NCBI GenBank assembly: GCA_937980205.1 | Contig: CALJKW010000057.1 | Location: 61,694 to 125,693 of the forward strand | Direction of reading: 5' to 3' | Length of the DNA stretch: 64,000 nt | Source: an uncultured Myxococcales bacterium | GTDB taxonomy: Bacteria > Myxococcota > Myxococcia > Myxococcales > Myxococcaceae | Part shown: piece after piece, positions 50,248-59,362 of the stretch | Position numbering within the stretch: position 1 is the first letter of the stretch | Layout of the letters: each line of letters starts with the position of its first letter | Translations under genes and position numbers: made by a program | The notes under the pieces: generated by a model | The model's input: only the letters and a program-made list of their open reading frames with translations | Told to the model about the DNA's origin: nothing | Databases searched by the model: none

Positions 50248-53235
50248 ATGCCACGGCACTCTTCGAGCTCGCGCGTCGTTCGGCTCCTCGTCGTCATGAT
50301 GGTGGTCGCCGGGTGTTCTTCCGGACCGCCGCCGGGCGGAACCGGCGGAGGCGACGCGACAGGCGGCGGCTCCGCGACAGGCGGCGGCTCCGCGACGGGC
50401 GGCGGCTCCGCGACAGGCGGCGGCTCCGCGACGGGCGGCGGCTCCGCGACGGGCGGCGGCTCCGCGACGGGCGGCGGCGACGCGACCGGCGGTGGCTCCG
50501 CGACGGGCGGCGGCGCCGCGACCGGCGGCGGCTCCGCGACGGGCGGCGGCGCCGCGACCGGCGGCGGCTCCGCGACGGGCGGCGGCTCCGCGACGGGCGG
50601 CGGCTCCGCGACGGGCGGAGGCACGGGCGGCGGTACGGTGCAGTGCACTCCCGGGTTCGCGGACTGCGACAACAACCCCATGAACGGCTGCGAGGCCGAG
50701 CTGGCGACCGACGCGAACCACTGTGGCCAGTGTTTCAACTTCTGCGGTGGAGGGCCGAACGCGCAGGGGGTCTGCAACGGCGGCGCGTGCCTGCTCGAGT
50801 GCAGCGCCGGGTACGGCGCCTGTGACAGCAACACCGTGAACGGGTGCGAGACGCAGATCGCCACTGCCGCCGCGAGTTGCGGGGCCTGTGGCCTGGTGTG
50901 CCCGGTGTTCCCGCAGACCGCCGCTTCGTGCGTGGCGTCGGAGTGCCGTGCTGCCTGCCTGGCCAACTACGCGGACTGCAATCTCAACCTCGCCGACGGC
51001 TGCGAGGGCTCACTCGCCGACGACGAGCTCAACTGCGGCGCCTGCGGCGTCACGTGTGGCACGGCCGAGACCTGCATGGCGGGAGCCTGCGCCTGCACCG
51101 GCGTCTTCGACTATCGCTTCCCGCCGACGCAGCGGAACGCGGTGACGCTGTCCGACGACAGCTTCACGCTGACCCTCTCGTGCGCCATCGCTCCGGCTTC
51201 GCTCACGAACTTCAACCTCGTGGTGCGCGGCGCGAGCGGCGGGGTGGTGGCGGGCACCACCACGTTGACGGCTCCCAACGTGGTGACCTGGCGCGCGGCC
51301 GGCACGCGAACGCTCCGCGCGGGCGAAGCGGTCGAGGTGCTGGTGCCCGCGGGGCTGCGCAGCCTCGACAACACACGGCAGATCTCGACCTACCGGGTGC
51401 TCCAGGGGTTCGTCGCCACGGCGCCTGGGGGCAGCGGCGCCTTCGTCACCGGCTCGACCATCGCCTGGAGCTCGTCCTCCTTCGCCTTCTTCGGCCTGGG
51501 TGACGTCGATGGCGACGGCGACCTCGATCTCGCCACGCGCGAGGGCGTGCGGCTGAACGATGGCCAGGGCGGCTTCAGCGCCAGCGTCATCGGGCTGGGC
51601 CCCACAAGCACTTCGGACGGCGTCTTCGTTCGCGACTTCGATGGAGATGGCTTCGCCGACGTCTACTTCCTTGGCGACGCCACCAGCGCCGTCTACTGGG
51701 GCGCGGCCACCGCCCCGCTGTCGACCTCCACCACCATCGCCGAATCAGGGATCGGGTCGGCGGCGACCTTCGGCGACATCGACGGAGATGGGCTGCTCGA
51801 CGTCGTCATCTCCTTCCCCAACTCCGTGCTCCAGACCCGGGTTCGAAAGCAGCTCATGAGCCCGGCTCGCACGTTCGGGCCCGCGACCCAGTTCGGCACC
51901 GCGGGGCGCCGCCACGTGCGCCTCGTCGATCTCGACCGCGACGGTGATCTCGACGTGGTGCAGGCGAACGAGCTCTACGAGCAGCTCTTCGCGAACGATG
52001 GCCTGGGGACCTTCACGGCCATCCCGACCACCAACCTGGGCGCCACCGGCAACCACGTGATGGGCATGGCCGCGGGCGACGTGAACGGCGACGGCCTCGC
52101 CGACGTGCTGATCTCGCAGCTCAACATGGCCCCCGAGCAGCTCCTGCTCGGCAATGCGAGCGGCACGCTCACGGCCTCGACATCGCCGTTCTCGGGGTCG
52201 GGCCAGATGGAGCTGGTGGACATCGAGGGGGACGGCGACCTCGACGTGTTGGTCATCAACGGGGGGAATCTCGCGTTCCACCGCAACAACGGCAACGGCT
52301 CGTTCCCCGGAGGTGCCACGGCCATCGCCACCTCGGGCTTCGCGGTCGGCGACATCGACGGTGACGGCGATGTCGACCTCATCACCAGGTCGACCGACGG
52401 GAGCACCCTGACGGTGCGCATCAACGGCTGCGCTGGCGCGAGCTGCGTCTGTGGCAACAGCTCGATCGACGGCGCGGAGGCGTGTGACGACGGCCCGAAC
52501 GGGTCGGCTTCATGCGACCCCGACTGCACGCTGCGCGTGTGCGGAGACGGCGTGGTCAACGCGCTCGGCGGTGAGCAGTGCGACGACGGCAACGCGATCG
52601 CGACCGACGCGTGCAACGCCTGTGTCACCACGACGTGCACCGACGGCGCGAAGAACCGCGACGAGACCGACGTCGACTGCGGCGGCAGCTGCATGCAGAA
52701 GTGCGGCGCGGGCAAGAGCTGCCTCACCGGCGCCGATTGTCAGGGCGGCGCATGCTACGGCTACCAGTGCAGCTACCGGGCTGACTTCGAGACTGGAGTG
52801 ATCCCCGCCGAGTTCAGCACCTCGGGCGCCGCGAGCTGGGCGGTCGACCCGATGTACCCCATCGGCGTGGCGCCCCCGGGCCCGGTCAGCACGCGGTCGC
52901 TGATCAGCGGCATCGTCCCCGGCACCGGGGTGAGCAGCCTCTTTCTCACCGCGACCTTCGCGGGCACCTCCAACCGCATCAGGTTCCTCACGAAGACCAA
53001 CACCATCTCCGGCCACGGAGCGCTCGTCTTCCTCATCGACGGCGTCGAGGCCCGCCGGTGGACCGGCCCTCGCCGCGACAGCACCGGCGTCAGCAGCGAG
53101 TTCCCGGTCACACCCGGTGCGCACACCTTCACGTGGCGCTTCGAGCAGATGAGCCCCTCGGGCTCGCTCCTCGTGAACGACCCGAAAGACCGCGGCTGGG
53201 TCGACGACATCGTGCTCATCGGGGGCGCACCGTGA
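50248..53235 (+). CDS. Large FG-GAP/VCBS and DUF4215-type lipoprotein
   Basis: A 995-residue lipoprotein (ATG at 50,248). The lipobox is VVAGC. A Thr-Gly-Gly-Gly-Ser-Ala linker of 15 units spans residues about 32-130. Cys-rich segments follow to about residue 285. Then come about seven FG-GAP/VCBS-type calcium-binding repeats (GDVDGDGDLDLATREGV, GDIDGDGLLDVV and so on), a DUF4215-like Cys motif (CGDGVV, EQCDDGN), a CGGSCMQKCGAGKSC segment and a C-terminal beta-rich domain. It is probably a cell-surface adhesin-like protein. No neighbour suggests a specific role. Confidence 0.9.
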   Translation: MPRHSSSSRVVRLLVVMMVVAGCSSGPPPGGTGGGDATGGGSATGGGSATGGGSATGGGSATGGGSATGGGSATGGGDATGGGSATGGGAATGGGSATGGGAATGGGSATGGGSATGGGSATGGGTGGGTVQCTPGFADCDNNPMNGCEAELATDANHCGQCFNFCGGGPNAQGVCNGGACLLECSAGYGACDSNTVNGCETQIATAAASCGACGLVCPVFPQTAASCVASECRAACLANYADCNLNLADGCEGSLADDELNCGACGVTCGTAETCMAGACACTGVFDYRFPPTQRNAVTLSDDSFTLTLSCAIAPASLTNFNLVVRGASGGVVAGTTTLTAPNVVTWRAAGTRTLRAGEAVEVLVPAGLRSLDNTRQISTYRVLQGFVATAPGGSGAFVTGSTIAWSSSSFAFFGLGDVDGDGDLDLATREGVRLNDGQGGFSASVIGLGPTSTSDGVFVRDFDGDGFADVYFLGDATSAVYWGAATAPLSTSTTIAESGIGSAATFGDIDGDGLLDVVISFPNSVLQTRVRKQLMSPARTFGPATQFGTAGRRHVRLVDLDRDGDLDVVQANELYEQLFANDGLGTFTAIPTTNLGATGNHVMGMAAGDVNGDGLADVLISQLNMAPEQLLLGNASGTLTASTSPFSGSGQMELVDIEGDGDLDVLVINGGNLAFHRNNGNGSFPGGATAIATSGFAVGDIDGDGDVDLITRSTDGSTLTVRINGCAGASCVCGNSSIDGAEACDDGPNGSASCDPDCTLRVCGDGVVNALGGEQCDDGNAIATDACNACVTTTCTDGAKNRDETDVDCGGSCMQKCGAGKSCLTGADCQGGACYGYQCSYRADFETGVIPAEFSTSGAASWAVDPMYPIGVAPPGPVSTRSLISGIVPGTGVSSLFLTATFAGTSNRIRFLTKTNTISGHGALVFLIDGVEARRWTGPRRDSTGVSSEFPVTPGAHTFTWRFEQMSPSGSLLVNDPKDRGWVDDIVLIGGAP
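50341..50634. repeat. 18-bp tandem repeats encoding a Gly-rich linker
   Basis: Fifteen 18-bp units (ACGGGCGGCGGCTCCGCG and variants) plus two 12-bp partial units, in frame in the lipoprotein gene. Unit variants (Ser, Asp or Ala at position 5) alternate, suggesting repeat shuffling. Confidence 0.95.
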
Positions 53236-53280
53236 AGGGCCCGCAAGCGCTCGCGTCCGCCCTCGAGGCGATCCCCGAGC

Positions 53281-53371
53281 AGCGCGCTCTGCGCTCGTAG
53301 CGGTTCGCGATGGCGTTGAAGAACAGCTCGCCGCCTGCGCGGCCGAAGAGCACCAAGCCGAGCTCGTCGAC
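53281..53371 (-). pseudogene. IS21-type IstB remnant
   Basis: On the minus strand VDELGLVLFGRAGGELFFNA continuing to NRYER matches the Walker B and following segment of IstB-like helper ATPases. Only about 30 codons remain, with no start and no complete neighbour gene. It is a decayed insertion sequence. Confidence 0.7.
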
Positions 53372-53394
53372 TCATGGTGAGCGCCACATGACTC

Positions 53395-53486
53395 GATGAG
53401 GTCGGCTACCCCTCCCCTCGTACGACGCCCGCGACGCTGACCTGCTCTTCAACGTCGTCTCGCGCCGATGCGAGGACAAGAGCATG
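53395..53486 (+). pseudogene. Second IstB remnant, frameshifted
   Basis: On the plus strand DEVGYPS is followed, after a frame change, by YDARDADLLFNVVSRRCEDK, again the IstB Walker B region but of a different subtype and orientation from the adjacent fragment. The remaining DNA to 53,676 holds no gene that I can see. Confidence 0.65.
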
Positions 53487-53676
53487 GGCGCCGACATGCC
53501 GCCAAGGGGCCGAGTGGGGAGCAATAGTTGTCGTTCACTGGGGCGGAGTAGTTGACGCTGAGGACTCGGTGGTTCCCGGAATCATGCGGCGGTTGGGGAA
53601 TGTCGGCCCCCGCTGGTCCTCTGAACGCGGGGCGTCGACTCGGCCGTCAAGACGGCTAGGCTCCTTACCGATCGAA

Positions 53677-54549
53677 ATGGGCAGCGTGACCGCAACCGGC
53701 GTTCGACTCCGCGAAAAAGTCGCAGGCCTTTGGCAGAAACTTCGGGCCCGCGTGTCCGCCTGGACAGCCGGCTCTCGTGAGCAGCAGGCGGCGCCAAGCT
53801 GCGATGTGCTCGTCTTCGTCGCGACCTCGACTGAGCACGACCAACTCAAGGCCCGTGCCGCAGCACTCGGCCTTTCATTCGCGAAGCGGAAGGGACGGTT
53901 CGGCTCGTACTACGACTTGGGTACGGTCGGTGCGAACCGAGTCCTCGCCGTGAAGACGCAGATCGGAGCATTCGGCCATCGGGGCTCGGCGGCAAGCGCG
54001 CTGCTCTACTTGAGTGAGACTGGAGCCACAGGAATCGTCAGCGTGGGAATGTGCTTCGGCATCGACCGCACTGCCCAGAAGGTCGGCGACGTGCTCGTTT
54101 CATCCGGACTCGTCGCCTACGACGACCGCGAAGTCTGCGACCAACCGACGACGCGGTGGGACTACAGGTACCGCAACCCCGCTCTCTACAGGTCGAAAGG
54201 GTCGCTGTACGCCATGTTGCAGCGCTCCATCACGCAGTTGGGCGGCTCCGCAGGTTACGGCGCAAGAACAGGCGCGTTGCTCACCGGAGGCGCACGCATT
54301 TCATCGCGGGACTACCGCGACATGCTAGTGGAGAAGCTGTCAGTTTGCGGGGAACCGATCGTTGGAGGAGAGATGGAGGGAGCAGGCCTGCTCTCCTCGT
54401 CCGATCCCGGTGACCCCGTGTGGATCGTCGTGAAAGGGATCTGCGACTTCGCCGATTCCCCGACGAGAGCGACCGACGCTGAACGAACGCTAGCCTGCCG
54501 AAATGCCTGCGACTTTCTTCTGAAGGCCTTGGCGGCTACGATTACTTAG
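53677..54549 (+). CDS. Nucleoside phosphorylase-like protein
   Basis: A 290-residue protein from the ATG at 53,677; in-frame starts up to 53,569 are possible. From about residue 42 (CDVLVFVATSTEHDQL) it has the PNP/UDP phosphorylase (MTA/SAH nucleosidase) fold: GIVSVGMCFGI strand, GGEMEGAGLLS with the ribose-binding Glu-Met-Glu, and VKGICDFADS with the catalytic Asp region. It is 17 nt before a gene of unknown family, between IS remnants and a type I RM operon, in DNA less GC-rich than the array. PNP domains occur as effectors in bacterial conflict systems; that role is an inference. Confidence 0.83.
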   Translation: MGSVTATGVRLREKVAGLWQKLRARVSAWTAGSREQQAAPSCDVLVFVATSTEHDQLKARAAALGLSFAKRKGRFGSYYDLGTVGANRVLAVKTQIGAFGHRGSAASALLYLSETGATGIVSVGMCFGIDRTAQKVGDVLVSSGLVAYDDREVCDQPTTRWDYRYRNPALYRSKGSLYAMLQRSITQLGGSAGYGARTGALLTGGARISSRDYRDMLVEKLSVCGEPIVGGEMEGAGLLSSSDPGDPVWIVVKGICDFADSPTRATDAERTLACRNACDFLLKALAATIT

Positions 54550-54566
54550 TAAAGAGGTACGGAAAG

Positions 54567-55208
54567 ATGCTGTCACTGGATCGCTACTTCGAGAAGGCCA
54601 AGAGCCCGCAGCTCCCACCAGACGCACGGCGAGTTGAGGCGAGGTTGGGGCGGTTCGCCAAAGCGGTTTGCCTGTTCGATCGGGAGCGTGACGGGCTTTC
54701 GTTTCGCCCTGCGTCTCTGACGATCCTCTTCTTTGCGAAAGGCTCGACGCAACCCGCGGATGACCTCAAGGTCGAATGGGACGCGAGGCTGAACCTGTTC
54801 CTTGTTGAGCGTGGCATTCGAGCTGAAGATCAGGAGCAGGAAGCTCGCCGTCTGGCGCTCGCACTGAAGGCCGATCTCAGTTCGGCCGAGATGAAGTACG
54901 GCGATGGGTTCTTCAACAGCGTCCTGTTCCAATATCTCCGCGAGCACGAACTCGCTGCACGGGAGCCGATCAAGAGCACGATGGCGGCGACGCATGCGCT
55001 CGAACCGTCTTTCACTGAGGCGTACCACGACTGTTCTGCCTTCATTGACCAGACCTTGAAGGACTGGACGCAGCGCCTGAATGGGCAGCTCGGCTACGAG
55101 AAGGCCCAGACCGTTCAGGTACTCGTTGCGGGGGTCAACGAATACTTGGACGAGCGGTTTTCCGTCACGAATCGCAGGATGCTGGGATTCGGCTCTGGGT
55201 CGCGCTGA
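54567..55208 (+). CDS. Unknown protein, partner of the phosphorylase-like gene
   Basis: A 213-residue soluble protein with no recognised motif. It is mixed alpha/beta with FRPASLTILFFAKGSTQPAD early and several Glu/Ala-rich helices. It follows the phosphorylase-like gene by 17 nt and ends within a perfect hairpin, so the two form one short transcription unit. Codon use resembles the RM genes rather than the rSAM array, consistent with acquisition. It may be a sensor or immunity partner. Confidence 0.75.
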   Translation: MLSLDRYFEKAKSPQLPPDARRVEARLGRFAKAVCLFDRERDGLSFRPASLTILFFAKGSTQPADDLKVEWDARLNLFLVERGIRAEDQEQEARRLALALKADLSSAEMKYGDGFFNSVLFQYLREHELAAREPIKSTMAATHALEPSFTEAYHDCSAFIDQTLKDWTQRLNGQLGYEKAQTVQVLVAGVNEYLDERFSVTNRRMLGFGSGSR

Positions 55209-55230
55209 CGCAGGTCAGCGCGACTCTTTC
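55199..55230 (+). terminator. Hairpin terminator after the two-gene module
   Basis: A perfect 11-bp stem (GTCGCGCTGAC / GTCAGCGCGAC) with a GCAG loop overlaps the stop codon and is followed by TCTTTCC. The stem is strong; the T-tract is interrupted. Confidence 0.6.
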
Positions 55231-55234
55231 CGAC

Positions 55235-55304
55235 GGAACGGTGTTCGGCATGAACCGGAACGAGTGTTCGGCTTCGAGAGGAATGAGGGTTCGGCATCGC
55301 GGAA
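55235..55304. repeat. Three 22-23-bp direct repeats, IS-end-like
   Basis: Three degenerate copies of GGAAYG-(A)G-KGTTCGGCWTC arranged head to tail. Arrays of TGTTCGG words of this spacing occur at the ends of IS21-type elements, fitting the IstB remnants 1.7 kb to the left. No transposase gene is present. From here to 55,530 I see no gene. Confidence 0.45.
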
Positions 55305-55530
55305 TCCGCGCGTGGCGGCGCTGGCGACAGCCCGCGCCGCGGAGCTGTCCGCGGCCCGCCGCCCTTGCCGCTGCATCAAGATGCCGACGCCGGATTTTGA
55401 ACTGGCTGCATTACTCGGCGAAGCGGCAGCGCCTGAAGCGCGGAGCAACCCTCGATCGCTGAAATCCCTCAAAGCGCGACTTGCCTTGTGATGCGCAAAG
55501 AGCTGCGTCTTAGCGGTGGCTCAACGTCGG

Positions 55531-56259
55531 TTAGCGCGACCACAACGCGTGCGGCAGCGGTGCGGAGTTCAACAGGTCGCGCCGTGCACGCCAGCTTGGT
55601 AGGTGGCGGTCCATCAGCGCGAAGAACCGTTCGTCGTGGCGGCGGACCACGAGGTGCGCGAGTTCGTGAACCACGATGTACTCGATGCACTCCACCGGGC
55701 ACTTCACCAGCTCCAGGTTGAGCCACACGCGCCGCGCCGCTCCGTTGCACGCCCCCCACTTGGTCCTCATCTTCTTGATGCCGCAGTCTTTCGCCTCGAC
55801 ACCCAACCTTCGCTGCCACTTCTCAATCAAAGGCCCCGCGACTAGCCGGAGCTGCTTCCGGTACCACGCTTCGAGAACCACTCGCCGGGATGAAGCCCCC
55901 GCTCCGCCGCGAACACGGAGCTCGATGACAGAGTGCTGCATCCTCACGCTCTGCGTGGCCGAGCCCTCGAACTCGACGACTCGGAGCCGGTAGCGCCGGC
56001 CCAGGAAGTAGTGGCTTTCCCCGCTGACCATCTCGCGCTTCGACTGCCTCGGCTGCTTCAGGAACTTGCGGCGCTGGCGACCGATCCACCCGAGCTTGCT
56101 GATGACTGCCAGCCGCACGGCATCGTTCGACACCGTCATGGGCGCAGCCACGCGAACGCGCCCATAGGGCGGGTACACGCCGAGGTGCAGATTCTTGATG
56201 GGCTTACGGACCACATGAACCTTGATGCCGCTCACCTGGATGGCGTGGTCAGTACTCAT
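55531..56259 (-). CDS. SprT/YgjP-like zinc metalloprotease
   Basis: A 242-residue protein of the YgjP/WLM (DUF45) family. The zinc motif is VVHELAHLVVRRHDERFF (HELAH with a third His six residues on). The N-terminal half carries beta-strands typical of the family (VHVVRKPIKNLHLGVYPP). Genes of this family are frequently the last gene of type I RM operons. Here its start overlaps the hsdR stop by 11 nt. Confidence 0.9.
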   Translation of the reverse strand: MSTDHAIQVSGIKVHVVRKPIKNLHLGVYPPYGRVRVAAPMTVSNDAVRLAVISKLGWIGRQRRKFLKQPRQSKREMVSGESHYFLGRRYRLRVVEFEGSATQSVRMQHSVIELRVRGGAGASSRRVVLEAWYRKQLRLVAGPLIEKWQRRLGVEAKDCGIKKMRTKWGACNGAARRVWLNLELVKCPVECIEYIVVHELAHLVVRRHDERFFALMDRHLPSWRARRDLLNSAPLPHALWSR

Positions 56260-59200
56260 CGTTCTTCTTCACGATCTCCAGAATGCGATCCGCCGCCGAC
56301 TCGTCACCGTCCAGCACGGCCTTGATGGCGTTCCGAACCCTCTTCGTCTTCACCGGGTGCGAGCGCCAGCCGTCCTGAGTGATCTCACGGACAGTGGCAT
56401 CCACCGCGACGGCGAGTTCCTCCTTGCGGCCCAGGTTGTCGAACAGAGCGCGGCGACCCGGCGTATCCATCGTCTTCGGGTAGGTGCCACCGATAGCCGG
56501 GTTCTTCACCTGCTTGGTTAGCTCGACGATCTCCTTCAGGTACTGCTGATACTCGAGCGCCTGCTCCCGACGCCGCTTCACGAGCGCATCGAGGAGCTGC
56601 GACATTCGTTCGTAGTACTTCGGATTGACCGGCTGCTCGTCGACAATGAGCTTCCGGACGTTGTTCTCAATCGTCTCGGCGACGGCCTTCTCGTTCGACT
56701 GAATCGACTTCGGCAGGGCTTTGACAGCGTCAGGGCCTCGCTCAACGATGAGTTGCACGAGGGGTACCTCATCGAACGCTGATACCTTCACGCTGTCTTC
56801 CGCGCGGATGTACGTATCGATGAGGTGCCGCATCGCCGGCTCGTACATCTTCAGGTCGATGTAGTCGCCACTGGCGAGCTTCACCTCGGTCCGCGCCTTC
56901 TCGTAGTGGTCGGCGTCCTTCTTCAACTCGCCAATCTCGGTCGCCGAATAGCCGGCTTGAGAAAGCTCGTTCGCGAGGTCTGCGTAGGCACGGATGAAGC
57001 CGGCGACGTGCTTGTAGAGCGCAAGGCGCAATGGCTCGTTGGTCTTGAGCTGCGCGGCATTCCCCGACTCCTTCGCGCAGAAGTACCGGAGGTAGGCCTC
57101 CGTGTCCTTCGGAGGCTCGACGTTCTCGCAGAGCGCCTTCACCGTCTCGCGAGTCTCATCCAGCCGCTCGCGGGCCTTGGCCAGTCGGTCTTCCAGAAGG
57201 CCAGCGACGTCCTCCTTCTCGTAGCCGTCCAGAGCGCCTGAGGTGTAGTCATTGACGGCGCCCTCCAGACTCTTAAAGAGGTCCTTGTAGTCGACGATGT
57301 AACCGTACTCCTTGTCTTCGCCGTCGAGCCGATTCACCCGGCAGATAGCCTGGAAGAGCCCGTGGTCCCTCATCTGCTTGTCGATATAGAGGTACGTCGC
57401 GGGCGGGGCGTCGAAGCCCGTGAGGAGCTTGTCGACGACGATGAGCAGCTTCATCTGGCCCGGCTCGTCGACGAACTTCTTCTTCACCGCCTTCTCGAAC
57501 TCCTCAATGCGCGTCACCGCGTTCTCTTCGGACTCGTTGAACCACGCGGCGAGCATCTGCTTATAGATGGTGTACTTCTCGACGATGTCGGTCGTGCCCT
57601 CGCCGCTCTCCTCACCTTTGATGTCGGCGATGTTCGGCGAGTAGGAGGTGACGATCGCGCACTTCGCGGCGAGGGGCGTCTTCGAGAAGAGCTCGTAGAA
57701 CTTGCACGCCTCGTAGATGCTGCCGGCGACGAGCACTGCGTTACCGCGCCCACTGGCGAGCCGGTCACGGGTCTCCATGTCGAACAGGATGTCGGCGACG
57801 ATCCTCTGAAGCCGCGACTGGCTGGAGAGCACCCTCTGCATGGTGCCCCACCGCTTCTTAAGTTCGGCCCTCGCGGGGTCAGTGAGCCCCTTGGTCTTCG
57901 CTTCGAACCACTGGTCGATCTTTCCTTGTGAGGTGATGTTCTGGTCGATGTCGCGGGCCTCGTACCGGAGATCGAGCACGACGCCGTCCTTCACGGCCTC
58001 GTCGAACTTGTAGGTGTGGATGTAGCGACCGAAGACCTCAATGCTCCGCTTCTTGTCGGCCTTCAGTAGCGGCGTCCCGGTGAAGCCGATGAACGTGGCG
58101 TTGGGCAAAATGGCAGTCATGGCATCGTGCAGCTCGCCTGACTGGGTGCGGTGACACTCATCGACGAAGACGAAGATGTCGCCCTTGGCTTCGAAGTCCT
58201 TCGGCAAGGCCTTCTTCAGTTCCTTGACGTAGCCCTCGACGTCCCCCTCGGCGTCTGCCTTTCCGCCGAACTTGTGGACGAGGGAACAGATGAGCGACCG
58301 CTTCGCTGTCTCGGGAGTCACCGAGTGCAGGGTGGCGATGAGGTCCGCCCCGCTCTTGGTTCGGTAGATGTCTTCGTTGACGCCCTTGAAGACCTTTTCA
58401 ATCTGCTCGTCGAGCTCGGTTCGGTCCGTGATGATGAGCACGCGCGCGTTCTTGATGTGCTCGCGGATCCACTTGGTGAGCCACACCATTGTCAGGCTCT
58501 TCCCGCTGCCCTGGGTGTGCCAGATGATGCCGCCCTGGCGCTCCTTCACGTGTTCCTGAGCCGCGCGGACACCGAAGTACTGGTTGTGGCGGCAGAGCTT
58601 CTTGATCCCCGCGTCGAAGACGATGAAGTCGTGGATGAGCTCGAGGAACCGGACCTTGGAGCAGAGCTGCTTGAGCGCGCGGTCGAGCGGGTTTTTGTCC
58701 TCGCCGGGCTCCTTCCAGCTCAGGTAGTATTTCTCGGGCGTCTGGATGGTACCGTAGCGCAGCCCTTCGGTGTCGTTGCCCGCCATGACGAACTGCATCG
58801 TCGAGAAGAACGGCTGGATGAACTCCTTCTTTTGGTTGTCGAGGTTCTGGCGGATGCCCTCGGCCACCGACACGGTGGACCGCTTGAGCTCCAGAGTTCC
58901 GAGGGCGATGCCGTTGACGTAAATGACAACGTCCGGTCGCTTCGGGTGCGCCTTTGGGTCCGCTGGTTTGACGCTGACTTCTTCGGCGACGCCGAACCGG
59001 TTCCGCTCGGGATTCTTCCAGTCGATCAGCCACACCGTTTCCGCGTTGGTGCCGACCTCACCCTTCACCTTCACGCCGTAGCGCAGCAACTCGTACACGG
59101 CGCGGTTGCGGTCGTAGATACTCAGGCTGGTGTTCCCTGCGACTTTGAAGACCTCGGCGATGGCCCGACGCACGAGCACGTCGCCGTCTTCACGCTCGGC

Positions 59201-59362
59201 GAAGCCCTGATAGTTCATGAGGAAGTGCTCGAGCCGGCCCTCGTCGATATTCCGGTTCTCGAAGTCGCTCTTGTCACCGAGGTACTCGTAGTGGAGGTCA
59301 TCTTGGAAGAGCTTCAGGACGCGGGCCTGCGTCCTCTTCTCCATTTGGCCGACTGCGCTCAT
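56249..59362 (-). CDS. hsdR: Type I restriction endonuclease subunit R
   Basis: A 1037-residue HsdR. The N-terminal nuclease domain has PDVVIYVNGIALGTLELK (PD-(D/E)XK core). The motor has WHTQGSGKSLTM (Walker A), VDECHRTQSG (DEAD-type box) and FIGFTGTPL (motif III), with the rest of the translocase through about residue 600. A long C-terminal region would contact HsdM. The start overlaps the hsdS stop (ATGA). It appears full length and intact. It translocates and cleaves unmodified DNA with HsdM2S. Confidence 0.96.
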   Translation of the reverse strand: MSAVGQMEKRTQARVLKLFQDDLHYEYLGDKSDFENRNIDEGRLEHFLMNYQGFAEREDGDVLVRRAIAEVFKVAGNTSLSIYDRNRAVYELLRYGVKVKGEVGTNAETVWLIDWKNPERNRFGVAEEVSVKPADPKAHPKRPDVVIYVNGIALGTLELKRSTVSVAEGIRQNLDNQKKEFIQPFFSTMQFVMAGNDTEGLRYGTIQTPEKYYLSWKEPGEDKNPLDRALKQLCSKVRFLELIHDFIVFDAGIKKLCRHNQYFGVRAAQEHVKERQGGIIWHTQGSGKSLTMVWLTKWIREHIKNARVLIITDRTELDEQIEKVFKGVNEDIYRTKSGADLIATLHSVTPETAKRSLICSLVHKFGGKADAEGDVEGYVKELKKALPKDFEAKGDIFVFVDECHRTQSGELHDAMTAILPNATFIGFTGTPLLKADKKRSIEVFGRYIHTYKFDEAVKDGVVLDLRYEARDIDQNITSQGKIDQWFEAKTKGLTDPARAELKKRWGTMQRVLSSQSRLQRIVADILFDMETRDRLASGRGNAVLVAGSIYEACKFYELFSKTPLAAKCAIVTSYSPNIADIKGEESGEGTTDIVEKYTIYKQMLAAWFNESEENAVTRIEEFEKAVKKKFVDEPGQMKLLIVVDKLLTGFDAPPATYLYIDKQMRDHGLFQAICRVNRLDGEDKEYGYIVDYKDLFKSLEGAVNDYTSGALDGYEKEDVAGLLEDRLAKARERLDETRETVKALCENVEPPKDTEAYLRYFCAKESGNAAQLKTNEPLRLALYKHVAGFIRAYADLANELSQAGYSATEIGELKKDADHYEKARTEVKLASGDYIDLKMYEPAMRHLIDTYIRAEDSVKVSAFDEVPLVQLIVERGPDAVKALPKSIQSNEKAVAETIENNVRKLIVDEQPVNPKYYERMSQLLDALVKRRREQALEYQQYLKEIVELTKQVKNPAIGGTYPKTMDTPGRRALFDNLGRKEELAVAVDATVREITQDGWRSHPVKTKRVRNAIKAVLDGDESAADRILEIVKKNDEY

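Noticed and set aside
50341..50634. CRISPR or recombination repeat
   Set aside because: 18-bp units are contiguous and in frame, encoding a flexible linker of a lipoprotein.
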